From Qingshengfaniella alkalisoli (GTDB taxonomy: Bacteria; Pseudomonadota; Alphaproteobacteria; Rhodobacterales; Rhodobacteraceae): 64,000 nt of DNA. The notes beneath the pieces were generated by a model that had not been told where the DNA came from, did no database searches, and worked only from the letters and a program-made list of their open reading frames with translations. The translations under genes and the position numbers were made by a program. The DNA lies in contig NZ_CP042262.1 in NCBI RefSeq assembly GCF_007855645.1, positions 186,001-250,000 on the forward strand, in the 5' to 3' direction. Shown piece after piece: positions 8,706 to 16,924 of the stretch (within the stretch, counting starts at the first letter, position 1; the number at the start of each line of letters is the position of its first letter).

Positions 8706-9428
8706 TTAAATTGCCATCCCGTCCGATAGTCGGCGATCTGCGGAAATATAGGACTGGATCTGCTTGACGATCTGATCGGCATGGGCTTTCGCGATCTTGT
8801 CAGCCCGCGCGACATCCCGGTCCATGATCGCCGCAACCATGACCTCGTGCTCATCCAGATAGATTTCCGGCAGTTCATAGTTGAACGACGAGTAATACAG
8901 CCGGAGCAATCGCCGCCCTTCATCCAGCAACCGCGTGAACAGATCGGTGTAATAACGGTTCTTGCCCGCTTTTGCGATTGCCACATGAAAGTCCCGGTTT
9001 GTCTCGATCATGTATTCGACATCCTTATCACCGACGGCTTGGGCATAGGCCTTCTGCAGGTCTCGGATGGCTGTTATTTCGGCCGGCGTATGGTTCTGTG
9101 CGGCCAAGCGAGTGGTGACGCGATACATCAAGGTAAGTGCATCGAAGAATTGGGACAGTTCCAGAAAATCGATAGGGGCAACAATTGTCGCTCGATTCGG
9201 CAGAGTAACAACCAGCCCGTCACTTGCCAGTTTGACCAGGGCCTCACGTATGGGCGTGCGCGACATGTTAAATCGCTGCGTCAGGCTCACTTCGTCCACC
9301 GGAGATCCGGGCGCTAGCGTCAGGTCGAGAATTTCTCGTTTGAGCGTTTCGTATGCGGTGGAGACCCCGCTACCCCTGCGTCGCTTAACCGATTGGGCTT
9401 CTGTCGATTTTTGATGCTCGGTATCCAT
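8706..9428 (-). CDS. GntR-family regulator with FCD domain
   Basis: This 240-residue regulator has an N-terminal GntR winged helix (STAYETLKREILDLTLAPGSPVDEVSLTQRFNMSRTPIREALVKLASDGLV). Its all-helical FCD ligand-binding domain keeps the metal-coordinating pattern (ETNRDFHVAIAKAGKN, LDEHEVMVAAI). It is transcribed divergently from the TRAP transporter genes, and a palindrome typical of an operator lies in the shared promoter. It therefore probably controls uptake and breakdown of the TRAP substrate. FCD regulators usually bind small carboxylates or amino acid derivatives, which fits hydroxyproline catabolism. AAGGA precedes the ATG. Confidence 0.87.
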   Translation of the reverse strand: MDTEHQKSTEAQSVKRRRGSGVSTAYETLKREILDLTLAPGSPVDEVSLTQRFNMSRTPIREALVKLASDGLVVTLPNRATIVAPIDFLELSQFFDALTLMYRVTTRLAAQNHTPAEITAIRDLQKAYAQAVGDKDVEYMIETNRDFHVAIAKAGKNRYYTDLFTRLLDEGRRLLRLYYSSFNYELPEIYLDEHEVMVAAIMDRDVARADKIAKAHADQIVKQIQSYISADRRLSDGMAI

Positions 9429-9544
9429 GGTCTACCCGGTCCTTTCCGTCGCACCACAGGTGCCATCGAAGTAAAATACGTGCCTGAGGCGTACTAGTCC
9501 TGCAGGCGACTATTCTGCCCCAGTCTAGAGATTCCACGGTATTT

Positions 9545-9558
9545 CAATATGTATATTG
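9545..9558. promoter_or_regulatory. Putative GntR operator, palindrome between GntR and TRAP genes
   Basis: CAATAT and ATATTG form a perfect 6-bp inverted repeat with a 2-base spacer. TTGT and ACAA (9556-9569) form an overlapping second symmetric element. The site lies 65 bases ahead of the binding-protein start and about 120 bases ahead of the divergent GntR gene. Short, AT-rich palindromes of this kind are common FCD-GntR targets, so it is the best candidate operator here. No DNA-binding evidence is available. Confidence 0.5.
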
Positions 9559-9622
9559 TATGTCGACAAAGAAAATGCAAACTGAAGCGAGCAACGACAG
9601 AGCATCAACAGGGAGAACAAAA

Positions 9623-10684
9623 ATGCTCGACCATCTACGAACGCTGGCGGCAGCGATCCCCATGCTGGCTGCAGCCGGCATGGCGCAGGCGCAAGACGTG
9701 ACATGGCAGATCCCGACATCCGTTCCGGAGGGTTCGCCCTATTTCGTGAACTTTCTGGAACGTTTCGCAGACAACGTGGACGCGCTGACAGCGGGCCGCG
9801 TCGAGATCGAACCGTTTGGTGCTGGCGTCTTGGTGCCCGCGCTTGAAGTCTACAAGGGTGTCCAGGACGGTGTCATCAAGGCAGGCCACTCAACGCCAAG
9901 CTACCTCGTCAACCAGAACCCTAAGAACGCGATCTTCTCGGGCTTCCCTGGCGGAATGGGACCAGAGGCCTACATCACCTGGATCTACGAAGACGGGGGC
10001 AAGGAAGCGCTTTACGAGATGCGTGCCGAGGAAGGCTTGAAGAGCCTTGTGGTTGGCATCGGCTCGTCCGAGATCATGGCCCATTCCAACGTTCCAGTGC
10101 AAACCGCCGAGGATCTCAAAGGTCTGAAATACCGCACATCCGGCCCGTGGGCGGAGGTGATGCGCGACTATTTCGGTGCCGTTCCGACCGTTGTGCCGCC
10201 CGGTGAAATCTATACGCTTCTACAGCGCAAGGGCGTTGATCTGATCGAATGGGGTCCGCCGTCGGGCAACCTGCCTGAAGGCTTCCACGAGGCGGCGAAG
10301 TACATCATCGTTCCCGGTGTGCATCAGCCGACCTTCCTGTGGGAAGTGGTCATGAAGCAGGAAACCTGGGACGCGCTTGACGACGATCTGAAGCCGCTGC
10401 TTGAAAAGGCCGCTGATCTGACGACCATGCAGGCTTTGCTGCATTTCTACAGCGAAGACCTGAAGGCGCTGGAAACCTATCGCTCCGGAAAAAACGAGAT
10501 CATCACGCTCGATCCTGCCTTTGTCGACGAGTTGTCGGAAGCTGGTGTCGATTGGATCACCAAGAAGGCTGCCGAGCAAAGCGATGCCGGTGCGCCTGAA
10601 ATGGCTGAGCTTCTTGAAAACTATCTGGCGTTTCAGACACGCTGGGAAGCCGAGAGCGCCTACCTGATCCGCAACGAAGACTGA
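9623..10684 (+). CDS. TRAP transporter solute-binding protein (DctP family)
   Basis: This 353-residue periplasmic receptor belongs to a tripartite ATP-independent transporter. It begins with a signal peptide (MLDHLRTLAAAIPMLAAAGMAQA) followed by QDVTWQIPTSVPEGSPYF, the start of the DctP fold. The region KGLKYRTSGPWAEVMRDYFGAVP contains the conserved arginine that usually salt-bridges a substrate carboxylate. The start at 9623 is preferred over an upstream ATG because GGGAG lies nine bases ahead and the signal peptide begins there. DctQ and DctM genes follow directly. The downstream proline-racemase homologue suggests an imino acid or hydroxyproline-type ligand, but this is inference. Confidence 0.88.
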   Translation: MLDHLRTLAAAIPMLAAAGMAQAQDVTWQIPTSVPEGSPYFVNFLERFADNVDALTAGRVEIEPFGAGVLVPALEVYKGVQDGVIKAGHSTPSYLVNQNPKNAIFSGFPGGMGPEAYITWIYEDGGKEALYEMRAEEGLKSLVVGIGSSEIMAHSNVPVQTAEDLKGLKYRTSGPWAEVMRDYFGAVPTVVPPGEIYTLLQRKGVDLIEWGPPSGNLPEGFHEAAKYIIVPGVHQPTFLWEVVMKQETWDALDDDLKPLLEKAADLTTMQALLHFYSEDLKALETYRSGKNEIITLDPAFVDELSEAGVDWITKKAAEQSDAGAPEMAELLENYLAFQTRWEAESAYLIRNED

Positions 10685-10705
10685 CCAATCAAGGAGGCGG
10701 CCGCA

Positions 10706-11221
10706 ATGAACCGCATATTAGGGGTCATCGATCGGATATCGGCGGTTCTGTCCCGAATTGCAGAGGCTGTGACCCTGATACTGGTCGCCTCCATGATCTA
10801 CGAAGTCGTTGCGCGCTATGTATTCGGGGCGCCAACGATCTGGGCCTTCGACATCTCGTATATGTGCACTGGCACCTTGTTCGTGTTGGGCGCGGCCTAT
10901 GCGTTGAAGCAGGACGCGCATGTCCGGATCGACTTTCTTGCCCAGAAGTTACCACCGGCGCTGCGACAAAAAATAGAAGGCGGTGTCTTTCTCTGCCTGC
11001 TGCTGCCGATCTTCATTGGATTGTCCTGGGTGGCCACCGGCCGTGCGTGGCGCGCCTTTGTTGAAGGCGAGGTCGAAATGGTCAGCCCTTGGGCTCCGCT
11101 GATGTGGCCGTTCTATTCGATGCTTGCGTTGGGCTTGATCGCCCTGACGCTACAAATCTTCGCGCAGGGCTGTCGTGCCTTTCTTGGTCGTTCGCGCTCC
11201 GATTTTGAACTTGAGGCCTGA
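10706..11221 (+). CDS. TRAP transporter small permease (DctQ family)
   Basis: This 171-residue membrane protein has four hydrophobic segments in the DctQ pattern. These include ILVASMIYEVVARYVFGAPTIWAFDISYM at residues 26-54 and ALKQDAHVRIDFL, the DctQ hallmark. It pairs with the large permease to form the sodium-driven membrane part of the transporter. A strong AGGAGG ribosome site sits before the ATG, 21 bases after the binding-protein stop. The last codons carry the GAGG used by the next gene, indicating translational coupling within one operon. Confidence 0.88.
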   Translation: MNRILGVIDRISAVLSRIAEAVTLILVASMIYEVVARYVFGAPTIWAFDISYMCTGTLFVLGAAYALKQDAHVRIDFLAQKLPPALRQKIEGGVFLCLLLPIFIGLSWVATGRAWRAFVEGEVEMVSPWAPLMWPFYSMLALGLIALTLQIFAQGCRAFLGRSRSDFELEA

Positions 11222-11224
11222 TTG

Positions 11225-12538
11225 ATGCTGGTTGCCGCGCTTATGTTTCCCGTCCTGTTCGTTCTGGTGCTGACGGGTATCCCGATTTCCTTTTCTCTGG
11301 CGGTCGTGTCGGCGGGAGCGGGGCTTATTGCCTTCGGTCCCCATGCGTTCGCGCAGCTTTTCGGGTCGTTCTACTCTGCCTCGACGAACTTTATCTTGGC
11401 CGCGATTCCGATGTTCGTCCTGATGGGCGCGCTTCTGGAGCGGTCAGGCATAGCGGAACGCCTGTTTCGTGTGATGCAGCTTTGGCTGGGCCGCTTACCA
11501 GGCGGCCTTGCCGTTGCGACCATCGCGATGGGGGCGGTATTCGCTGCGGCGGCAGGGGTCGTGGGCGCGGTCGAAGTGATGATCGGCATGATGGCCATAC
11601 CCGCCATGCAGCGCTTTAGGTACGATAACAGCCTGATTGCGGGCACGATCTGTGCGGGCGGGTCCCTCGGCACGATGATTCCCCCATCGGTGATCGCGGT
11701 CATGTATGCCTCGCTGGCGCAGATGTCTGTAGGTGAGTTGCTCGCTGCAATGATGTTTCCCGGACTGCTGATGGTCTGTCTGTTCATCGTGTTCATCATT
11801 ATCCACGGGAGCCTGTTTCCGCCTGCCACCCCGATCGAGATCAAAGAAGAGGATCAGGTGCCACTAGGTGAAAAGCTTCGCCTGACCATTACGTCATTGT
11901 TGCCGATCTGCGCCTTGATCTTCGCGGTTCTCGGATCGCTTCTGGCGGGTATCGCGTCCCCCACGGAAGCCGCCTCCGTAGGCGCATTGGGCGCGGTCCT
12001 GCTATGCCTGATGTATGGTCGCTTCAGTTGGTCGATGCTGGCCGAATCCTTGCAGATCACGGTTCGCATTTCCGCGATGATCCTGCTGATTGTGGCTGCA
12101 GGCACGATGTTCATGGGCACTTTTGCCGCGAATGGCGGTGCCAAGCTGATCCGAACGGCTGTTGAAACCGCAGGGCTTGGAAATGCAGGAATGATCGTCT
12201 TCTTCCTGCTAATCGTGCTGCTTCTGGGCTTCGTTCTGGATTGGACCGCAAATGTGCTGATCTGCGTGCCGTTGTTTACTCCGTTCATACGCTCCGCGGG
12301 AATTGATCCGGTCTGGTTCGGGACGATGGCCATCATCGTCATCCAGACCAGTTACCTGACGCCGCCGATGGCCTCATCAATCTTTTACCTGAAATCGATC
12401 GCACCACCGGACATGACATATGGTCAAATGTGTCGTGGTGTCGTGCCATTCATCGTTCTTCAACTGGTGACCCTTGCGCTGGTGGCATTCTTCCCTGCAC
12501 TGGCGACTTGGTTGCCGGATCAGATCGTCGGGTTCTGA
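11225..12538 (+). CDS. TRAP transporter large permease (DctM family)
   Basis: This 437-residue polytopic permease has about twelve hydrophobic segments. Recognisable DctM blocks are FILAAIPMFVLMGALLERSG near residue 58, CAGGSLGTMIPPSVIAVMYA near 143, and IASPTEAASVGALGAVLL near 242. It carries out sodium-coupled transport of the solute delivered by the DctP protein. The ATG at 11225 follows GAGG located in the tail of the small permease gene; a TTG one codon earlier is also open. It closes the three-gene TRAP unit, 59 bases before the proline-racemase-family gene. Confidence 0.88.
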   Translation: MLVAALMFPVLFVLVLTGIPISFSLAVVSAGAGLIAFGPHAFAQLFGSFYSASTNFILAAIPMFVLMGALLERSGIAERLFRVMQLWLGRLPGGLAVATIAMGAVFAAAAGVVGAVEVMIGMMAIPAMQRFRYDNSLIAGTICAGGSLGTMIPPSVIAVMYASLAQMSVGELLAAMMFPGLLMVCLFIVFIIIHGSLFPPATPIEIKEEDQVPLGEKLRLTITSLLPICALIFAVLGSLLAGIASPTEAASVGALGAVLLCLMYGRFSWSMLAESLQITVRISAMILLIVAAGTMFMGTFAANGGAKLIRTAVETAGLGNAGMIVFFLLIVLLLGFVLDWTANVLICVPLFTPFIRSAGIDPVWFGTMAIIVIQTSYLTPPMASSIFYLKSIAPPDMTYGQMCRGVVPFIVLQLVTLALVAFFPALATWLPDQIVGF

Positions 12539-12597
12539 TTGCAGGTTTCGTTAGCAGGGCTGTGCCTGGCTAGACAATTGAAGCAAAGGAGCAAGTC

Positions 12598-13629
12598 GTG
12601 CGAAGCAGCAAGGTCATTCATGTTGTATCCTGTCACGCCGAAGGCGAGGTCGGTGATGTTATCGTCGGCGGCGTGAACCCGCCACCGGGCGATACGATCT
12701 GGGATCAACGCAAATGGATCGCCGAGGACGACACCCTGCGCAACTTCGTCCTGAACGAACCGCGCGGCGGCGTGTTTCGTCATGTGAACCTGCTTGTGCC
12801 ACCCAGGAACCCCAAGGCGCAAGCCGCGTGGATCATCATGGAGCCCGAGGATACCCCGCCGATGTCGGGATCCAACTCGATCTGTGTCTCGACCGTGTTG
12901 CTCGATAGCGGGATTATCCCGATGCAGGAGCCGGTGACCGAAATGGTGCTGGAAGCGCCCGGCGGGCTGGTACATGTGCGCGCCGAATGTGCCAACGGGA
13001 AGGCGGAACGCATTTTCGTCGAGAACCTGCCATCTTTCGGAACACGTCTTGGTGTTCCGCTCGATGTGCCGGGGCTGGGCACGATCACTGTGGATACGGC
13101 CTTCGGGGGAGACAGTTTTGTCGTAGTGAATCCTGAAGACTTGGGCGTGACGCTGCACGCCGATGCCGCGCGTGACATCGCTGAGTTGGGTATCCGGATC
13201 ACGAACGCCGCGAACCGAGCTTTCCGTTTCGAGCATCCCGAAAAGCCCGATTGGGCGCATCATTCCTTCTGTCTGTTTGCGGGTAAGGTGGCCCGCGATG
13301 GCAACGCGTTGCACGCGCAATCGGTGGTAGCGATTCAGCCGGGCAAGCTCGATCGCTCACCGACGGGCACAGCAGTCTCGGCGCGTATGGCGCTGCTGCA
13401 CGCACGAGGCGAGATGACGCTCGAAGACCGGTTTACGGGTGTATCCATCATCGGATCGGAGTTTCAGGGCCGGATCCTGGGTGCTACCAAGGTGGGCGAA
13501 CTGAGCGCGATACGGCCCGAAATCAGCGGCCGTGGCTGGATCACCGGAACGCATCAGCACATGCTGGACCCAAGCGATCCATGGCCGGAAGGTTACCGGA
13601 TTTCCGACACCTGGCCGCGCTTGTTCTGA
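12598..13629 (+). CDS. Proline racemase superfamily enzyme with Ser/Thr active site (probable trans-3-hydroxyproline dehydratase-like)
   Basis: This 343-residue cytoplasmic enzyme has the proline racemase fold. In the family two catalytic residues act as acid and base: Cys/Cys in racemases and 4-hydroxyproline epimerases, and Cys/Thr in trans-3-hydroxy-L-proline dehydratases. Here the first position is Ser90 (MSGSN in place of MCGHG) and the second is Thr256 (DRSPTGTA in place of DRSPCGTG). Loss of the second Cys argues against racemisation and for a dehydratase or another one-base reaction. The GTG start has AAGGAG ahead of it. The gene ends the TRAP operon, so its substrate is probably what the transporter imports. 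The dehydratase product, pyrroline-2-carboxylate, would suit the Ldh2-type reductase at 19.5 kb. Confidence 0.75.
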   Translation: MRSSKVIHVVSCHAEGEVGDVIVGGVNPPPGDTIWDQRKWIAEDDTLRNFVLNEPRGGVFRHVNLLVPPRNPKAQAAWIIMEPEDTPPMSGSNSICVSTVLLDSGIIPMQEPVTEMVLEAPGGLVHVRAECANGKAERIFVENLPSFGTRLGVPLDVPGLGTITVDTAFGGDSFVVVNPEDLGVTLHADAARDIAELGIRITNAANRAFRFEHPEKPDWAHHSFCLFAGKVARDGNALHAQSVVAIQPGKLDRSPTGTAVSARMALLHARGEMTLEDRFTGVSIIGSEFQGRILGATKVGELSAIRPEISGRGWITGTHQHMLDPSDPWPEGYRISDTWPRLF

Positions 13630-13684
13630 GGACAGCTCTATATCAATACGCCTGATGCCGAAGACGACTGGAACCCGCCTGCCG

Positions 13685-14935
13685 TCAGAATCTGTTTGCG
13701 CGATAGGGCCGGAGCGGGATTTCGGGGTCTTGTCTTGAGGCGATCGCGTTGACCAGCTCTGCCGTTCCGGCCGATTGGGTCAGCCCCAGATGATTGTGTC
13801 CGAACGCGTAGATGACATCTTTCACCTTGGGTGATCTGCCGATCACTGGCAGGCTGTCGGGCAGGGACGGGCGGAACCCCATCCATTGTGTGCCACCTTC
13901 GGGATCGAAGCCGGGCAAGAACTGCGCGGCTTTCTGCACAAGCGTTTCGGCGCGCTTGAAATTGGGAGGCAGTTTCAACCCGCCCAACTCGACGGCACCG
14001 CCTACGCGCAGACCTTCCCCGATTTTGGAAACGACGAAGCCGTGCCCGCTGAAGGTCAGATGGGTGCGCAGGTCAAAGCTGGCCGTCGGGAAGGTCGTAT
14101 TGTAGCCACGTTCGGTTTCCAGTGGAAAGTGATCGCCGATGGTCCTGGCAAGATGATGCGACCATGCGCCGGCACAGACAACGATCTGTAGCGGGTGCAG
14201 AACGCCCCTTTCAGTAACAACGCCGGTCCCCGTTTCAGTTGTTTGCAATGCCTGCACATTGGCCGTTTCGATCTGTCCGCCACGCGCCACAAAGGCGTGC
14301 GCCAGGTGTTTTGTCCATCTTTCGGGATCGACGGTGTTCATCCAGTCGGGCGTAAACCCGGCATGGGTGAAGCGGCTGTGCAAGCCGGGTTGGATGTCCG
14401 CAATCGCGGCGGGGCTTTCCAGCAGTTGGAACGCGATGCCATGGTCGCGCCGCTTTTCCCACGCGGGCAGGCTGGCCCTGAATTGCCGGTCGCCCTCGTA
14501 TAGCTGCAGTTGCCCTTCGCGACGTATCAGCGCCTCGCCGGACACGGACGGGATCAGCCGTTCCAGCGCGGCGCGCGACAGCTTCATCATGTTTGCCTGC
14601 GCCTCAACCGCCGCAGCGTAGCGATCCGGCCAACTTGCTCTCCAAAAGCGTAGCATCCATGGCGCGATGTTGAGGGCATAGGCGGGCGGAACCGACAAGG
14701 GCCCCAGCGGATCGAGCAGCCATTTCGGGGCCTTGCGCATGATCCCGGGTGTCGCGAGGGGCTCGATATCGGTGTAGGCAAAGGCGCCTGCGTTCCCGCG
14801 CGAGGTCTCTGCCGCCACGCCGCTTCTGTCGAGGAGACATACCTGGTGCCCACCGGATTGAAGCGCCAGCGCGGTGGTGACGCCGATGACCCCCGCACCG
14901 ATTACGACAATTTCAGGCTGCGCGTTTTGCGCCAT
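13685..14935 (-). CDS. FAD-dependent D-amino acid dehydrogenase (DadA family; probable D-hydroxyproline dehydrogenase)
   Basis: This 416-residue flavoenzyme of the DAO/DadA family begins with the FAD-binding Rossmann motif VIGAGVIGVTTALALQSGGH. It ends with the second dinucleotide block GFRPSLPDSLPVIGRSP and GHNHLGLTQSAGTAELV. In hydroxyproline catabolism such an enzyme oxidises cis-4-hydroxy-D-proline, made by the epimerase, to pyrroline-4-hydroxy-2-carboxylate. That role is inferred from position: it is the last gene of a minus-strand run that also encodes the 4-hydroxyproline epimerase and the DapA-family deaminase. D-proline or another D-amino acid remains possible. It converges with the racemase-family gene, and no strong hairpin is seen between them. 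Confidence 0.82.
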   Translation of the reverse strand: MAQNAQPEIVVIGAGVIGVTTALALQSGGHQVCLLDRSGVAAETSRGNAGAFAYTDIEPLATPGIMRKAPKWLLDPLGPLSVPPAYALNIAPWMLRFWRASWPDRYAAAVEAQANMMKLSRAALERLIPSVSGEALIRREGQLQLYEGDRQFRASLPAWEKRRDHGIAFQLLESPAAIADIQPGLHSRFTHAGFTPDWMNTVDPERWTKHLAHAFVARGGQIETANVQALQTTETGTGVVTERGVLHPLQIVVCAGAWSHHLARTIGDHFPLETERGYNTTFPTASFDLRTHLTFSGHGFVVSKIGEGLRVGGAVELGGLKLPPNFKRAETLVQKAAQFLPGFDPEGGTQWMGFRPSLPDSLPVIGRSPKVKDVIYAFGHNHLGLTQSAGTAELVNAIASRQDPEIPLRPYRANRF

Positions 14936-15001
14936 GCGAATACCCCTGGATAAACGGACGGTTGGCCCGTGCCGATGCGTGTCGGCACCGGCGCTTTGGT
15001 C

Positions 15002-15934
15002 TTAAAGGACGATGCCGTCCCTGAACGGATCTGCCGGATTGAAGATCAGCCGCGCTTCGGCCATGACATGGGCCTGGCCGGTGATCGACGGAATGACACC
15101 ATCGTTCGGACCGTCCCGGTAGGAAAGGCGGTAGCTGCTGCCAATCACGCTTTCCTGAAGGATCTCTTCTCCATCCCGAAGTTTCCCGTCCGCCGCGAGG
15201 CAGGCCAACCGGGCCGAACAGCCGGTCCCGCACGGGGATCGGTCATAGGCGTTGTCCGGGCACAGGACGAAGTTGCGGCTATGCGCGTCCGGGTTGTCGG
15301 AAGGGCCATAGAAAATGACGTGGTCGATCGGGGCGCCTTCGTCGCCTGAAATCCCGGCGGCAATCAATGCTTCGCGTACGGCTATGGTGACGTCCGTGAG
15401 TTGCCGGATATTGTCGCTAGCGACCCGAACGGGGCTGGGATCGACGATGAAGAACCAGTTGCCGCCATATGCGACATCGCCTGTCACTGTGCCGATACCG
15501 TCCACTTCGACCGAGATGCCCTTACGTGTACGGCGGCTCTCGATATTCGTGACCTTGATCGTGTTGGGGTCTTGTACCTCGACCGACACCACACCCACCG
15601 GCGTTTCGATCTTGTGCACCCCGGGGCCGATACGCCCCATATGGACCAGAGTGGCGGCCAGCCCGATGGTGCCGTGACCGCACATGCCCAGGACCGCTTC
15701 GGCGTCGAAATAGATCACGCCGGTCACGCAGTCGGGATCGGTCGGCTCCACCAGCAGCGCGCCGACCATCGCAACCTGGCCACGTGGCTCCAGCATCACC
15801 GCGCGATAGAGATCGCGATGCTCGGTCGCCAGCAGACGGGCACGCGCCGACAGCGGCCCGGACCCAAGGTCCGGACCTCCATCGAGGATCACCCGCGTGG
15901 GTTCTCCGCCGGTGTGACTGTCGATCACATGCAT
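15002..15934 (-). CDS. 4-hydroxyproline 2-epimerase / proline racemase
   Basis: This 310-residue enzyme is a proline racemase superfamily member with both catalytic cysteines: Cys85 in MCGHG and Cys235 in DRSPCGTG. It would convert trans-4-hydroxy-L-proline to cis-4-hydroxy-D-proline, the first step of bacterial hydroxyproline use. The epimerase is favoured over plain proline racemase because the next genes encode a D-amino acid dehydrogenase and a DapA-family deaminase. The start overlaps the end of the DapA-family gene by 10 bases, with GGAGTGA ahead of the ATG, so the two are translationally coupled. It has no signal peptide. It is about 33 residues shorter than the Ser/Thr paralogue at 12.6 kb. 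Confidence 0.87.
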   Translation of the reverse strand: MHVIDSHTGGEPTRVILDGGPDLGSGPLSARARLLATEHRDLYRAVMLEPRGQVAMVGALLVEPTDPDCVTGVIYFDAEAVLGMCGHGTIGLAATLVHMGRIGPGVHKIETPVGVVSVEVQDPNTIKVTNIESRRTRKGISVEVDGIGTVTGDVAYGGNWFFIVDPSPVRVASDNIRQLTDVTIAVREALIAAGISGDEGAPIDHVIFYGPSDNPDAHSRNFVLCPDNAYDRSPCGTGCSARLACLAADGKLRDGEEILQESVIGSSYRLSYRDGPNDGVIPSITGQAHVMAEARLIFNPADPFRDGIVL

Positions 15935-16884
15935 TCAGCGATCACTCCGCCCTGCTTGGACCATGCGTCGAACCAGGTGTTGAACTGGTGGAACTGGGCT
16001 TCGCAGTATTTGGCCTGTGACTTGGACAGCTCATCCGTCTCGTTCAGGTTCAGCTTGTACTCGTTGTTGCCCTTCAGAACCATCAGGTGCTTGAAGTAGA
16101 GAACCAGGTCCACACCTTCGTCGAACTTGGCGAGCACGGAAAACGCCTCGGCCAGTTCGCGGGCGCGGATGTCGGCTTCGGGGTTGCCCTGCGCGGCGAG
16201 GCGCGACAGCGCAACCTGCAGCAGCGCCTCTTTCGGGAAGACCGACCCGATGCCGGTGATCGCACCCACCGCGCCGCATTTGACGAAGCCGTGGTAAACT
16301 TCGGTGTCGACGCCGACCATCAGGATCACGTCGTCATCCTGAGACGTGATGTATTCTGCCGCGTAGCTGAGATCGTCCTTGCCGCCGAATTCCTTGAAGC
16401 CGATCAGGTTCTTGTGCTCTTCGCGCAGCGCGAAGAACAAATCGGCCTTGGTGGAATAGCCGTAGTAGGGGCTGTTGTAGATGATCGCGGGAATATCCGG
16501 TGCGGCATCCAGGATCGCCTTGAAGTGGTTCCGCTGTGCCGCGACCGACAGGCCACGCGACAGGACACGCGGGATGACCATCAGGCCAGCGGCCCCGATT
16601 TTCTGCGCATGGGCCGCATGGGCGACGGCGGATTTCGAATTGATCGCGCCGGTGCCGACGATGACGGGAACGCCGGCCTTTGTCAGGTGCTCGACACCTT
16701 CCATGCGTTGCTCATCCGTCAGAAGGGGCCAGTCACCGCAGGAGCCGCAATAGACCACGGCGGACATGCCCGCATCGATCAGTTCCTTGCCCTTGCGCAC
16801 CAGGGCGTCGAAATCGGGCTGGCGATCCGCCGTACAGGGCGTCAGAAGGGCAGGGATCGTGCCGTGAAAGACATCTTTGTTCAT
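15925..16884 (-). CDS. DapA-family lyase/deaminase (probable pyrroline-4-hydroxy-2-carboxylate deaminase)
   Basis: This 319-residue protein is a class I TIM-barrel of the dihydrodipicolinate synthase / N-acetylneuraminate lyase family. The Schiff-base lysine is Lys164 in GFKEFGGKDD, and the catalytic tyrosine is Tyr136 in IIYNSPYYG. In the 4-hydroxyproline route a DapA relative deaminates pyrroline-4-hydroxy-2-carboxylate to 2-oxoglutarate semialdehyde and ammonia. The neighbours make that the best assignment here. The gene follows the aconitase-X gene by about 40 bases and overlaps the epimerase gene. The next enzyme, a semialdehyde dehydrogenase, is not found in the window and must lie elsewhere. 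Confidence 0.82.
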   Translation of the reverse strand: MNKDVFHGTIPALLTPCTADRQPDFDALVRKGKELIDAGMSAVVYCGSCGDWPLLTDEQRMEGVEHLTKAGVPVIVGTGAINSKSAVAHAAHAQKIGAAGLMVIPRVLSRGLSVAAQRNHFKAILDAAPDIPAIIYNSPYYGYSTKADLFFALREEHKNLIGFKEFGGKDDLSYAAEYITSQDDDVILMVGVDTEVYHGFVKCGAVGAITGIGSVFPKEALLQVALSRLAAQGNPEADIRARELAEAFSVLAKFDEGVDLVLYFKHLMVLKGNNEYKLNLNETDELSKSQAKYCEAQFHQFNTWFDAWSKQGGVIAECM

Positions 16885-16924
16885 CTGTTGGTCTCCGTGA
16901 AGATAGTGAAGAGATTAGCGGTGT

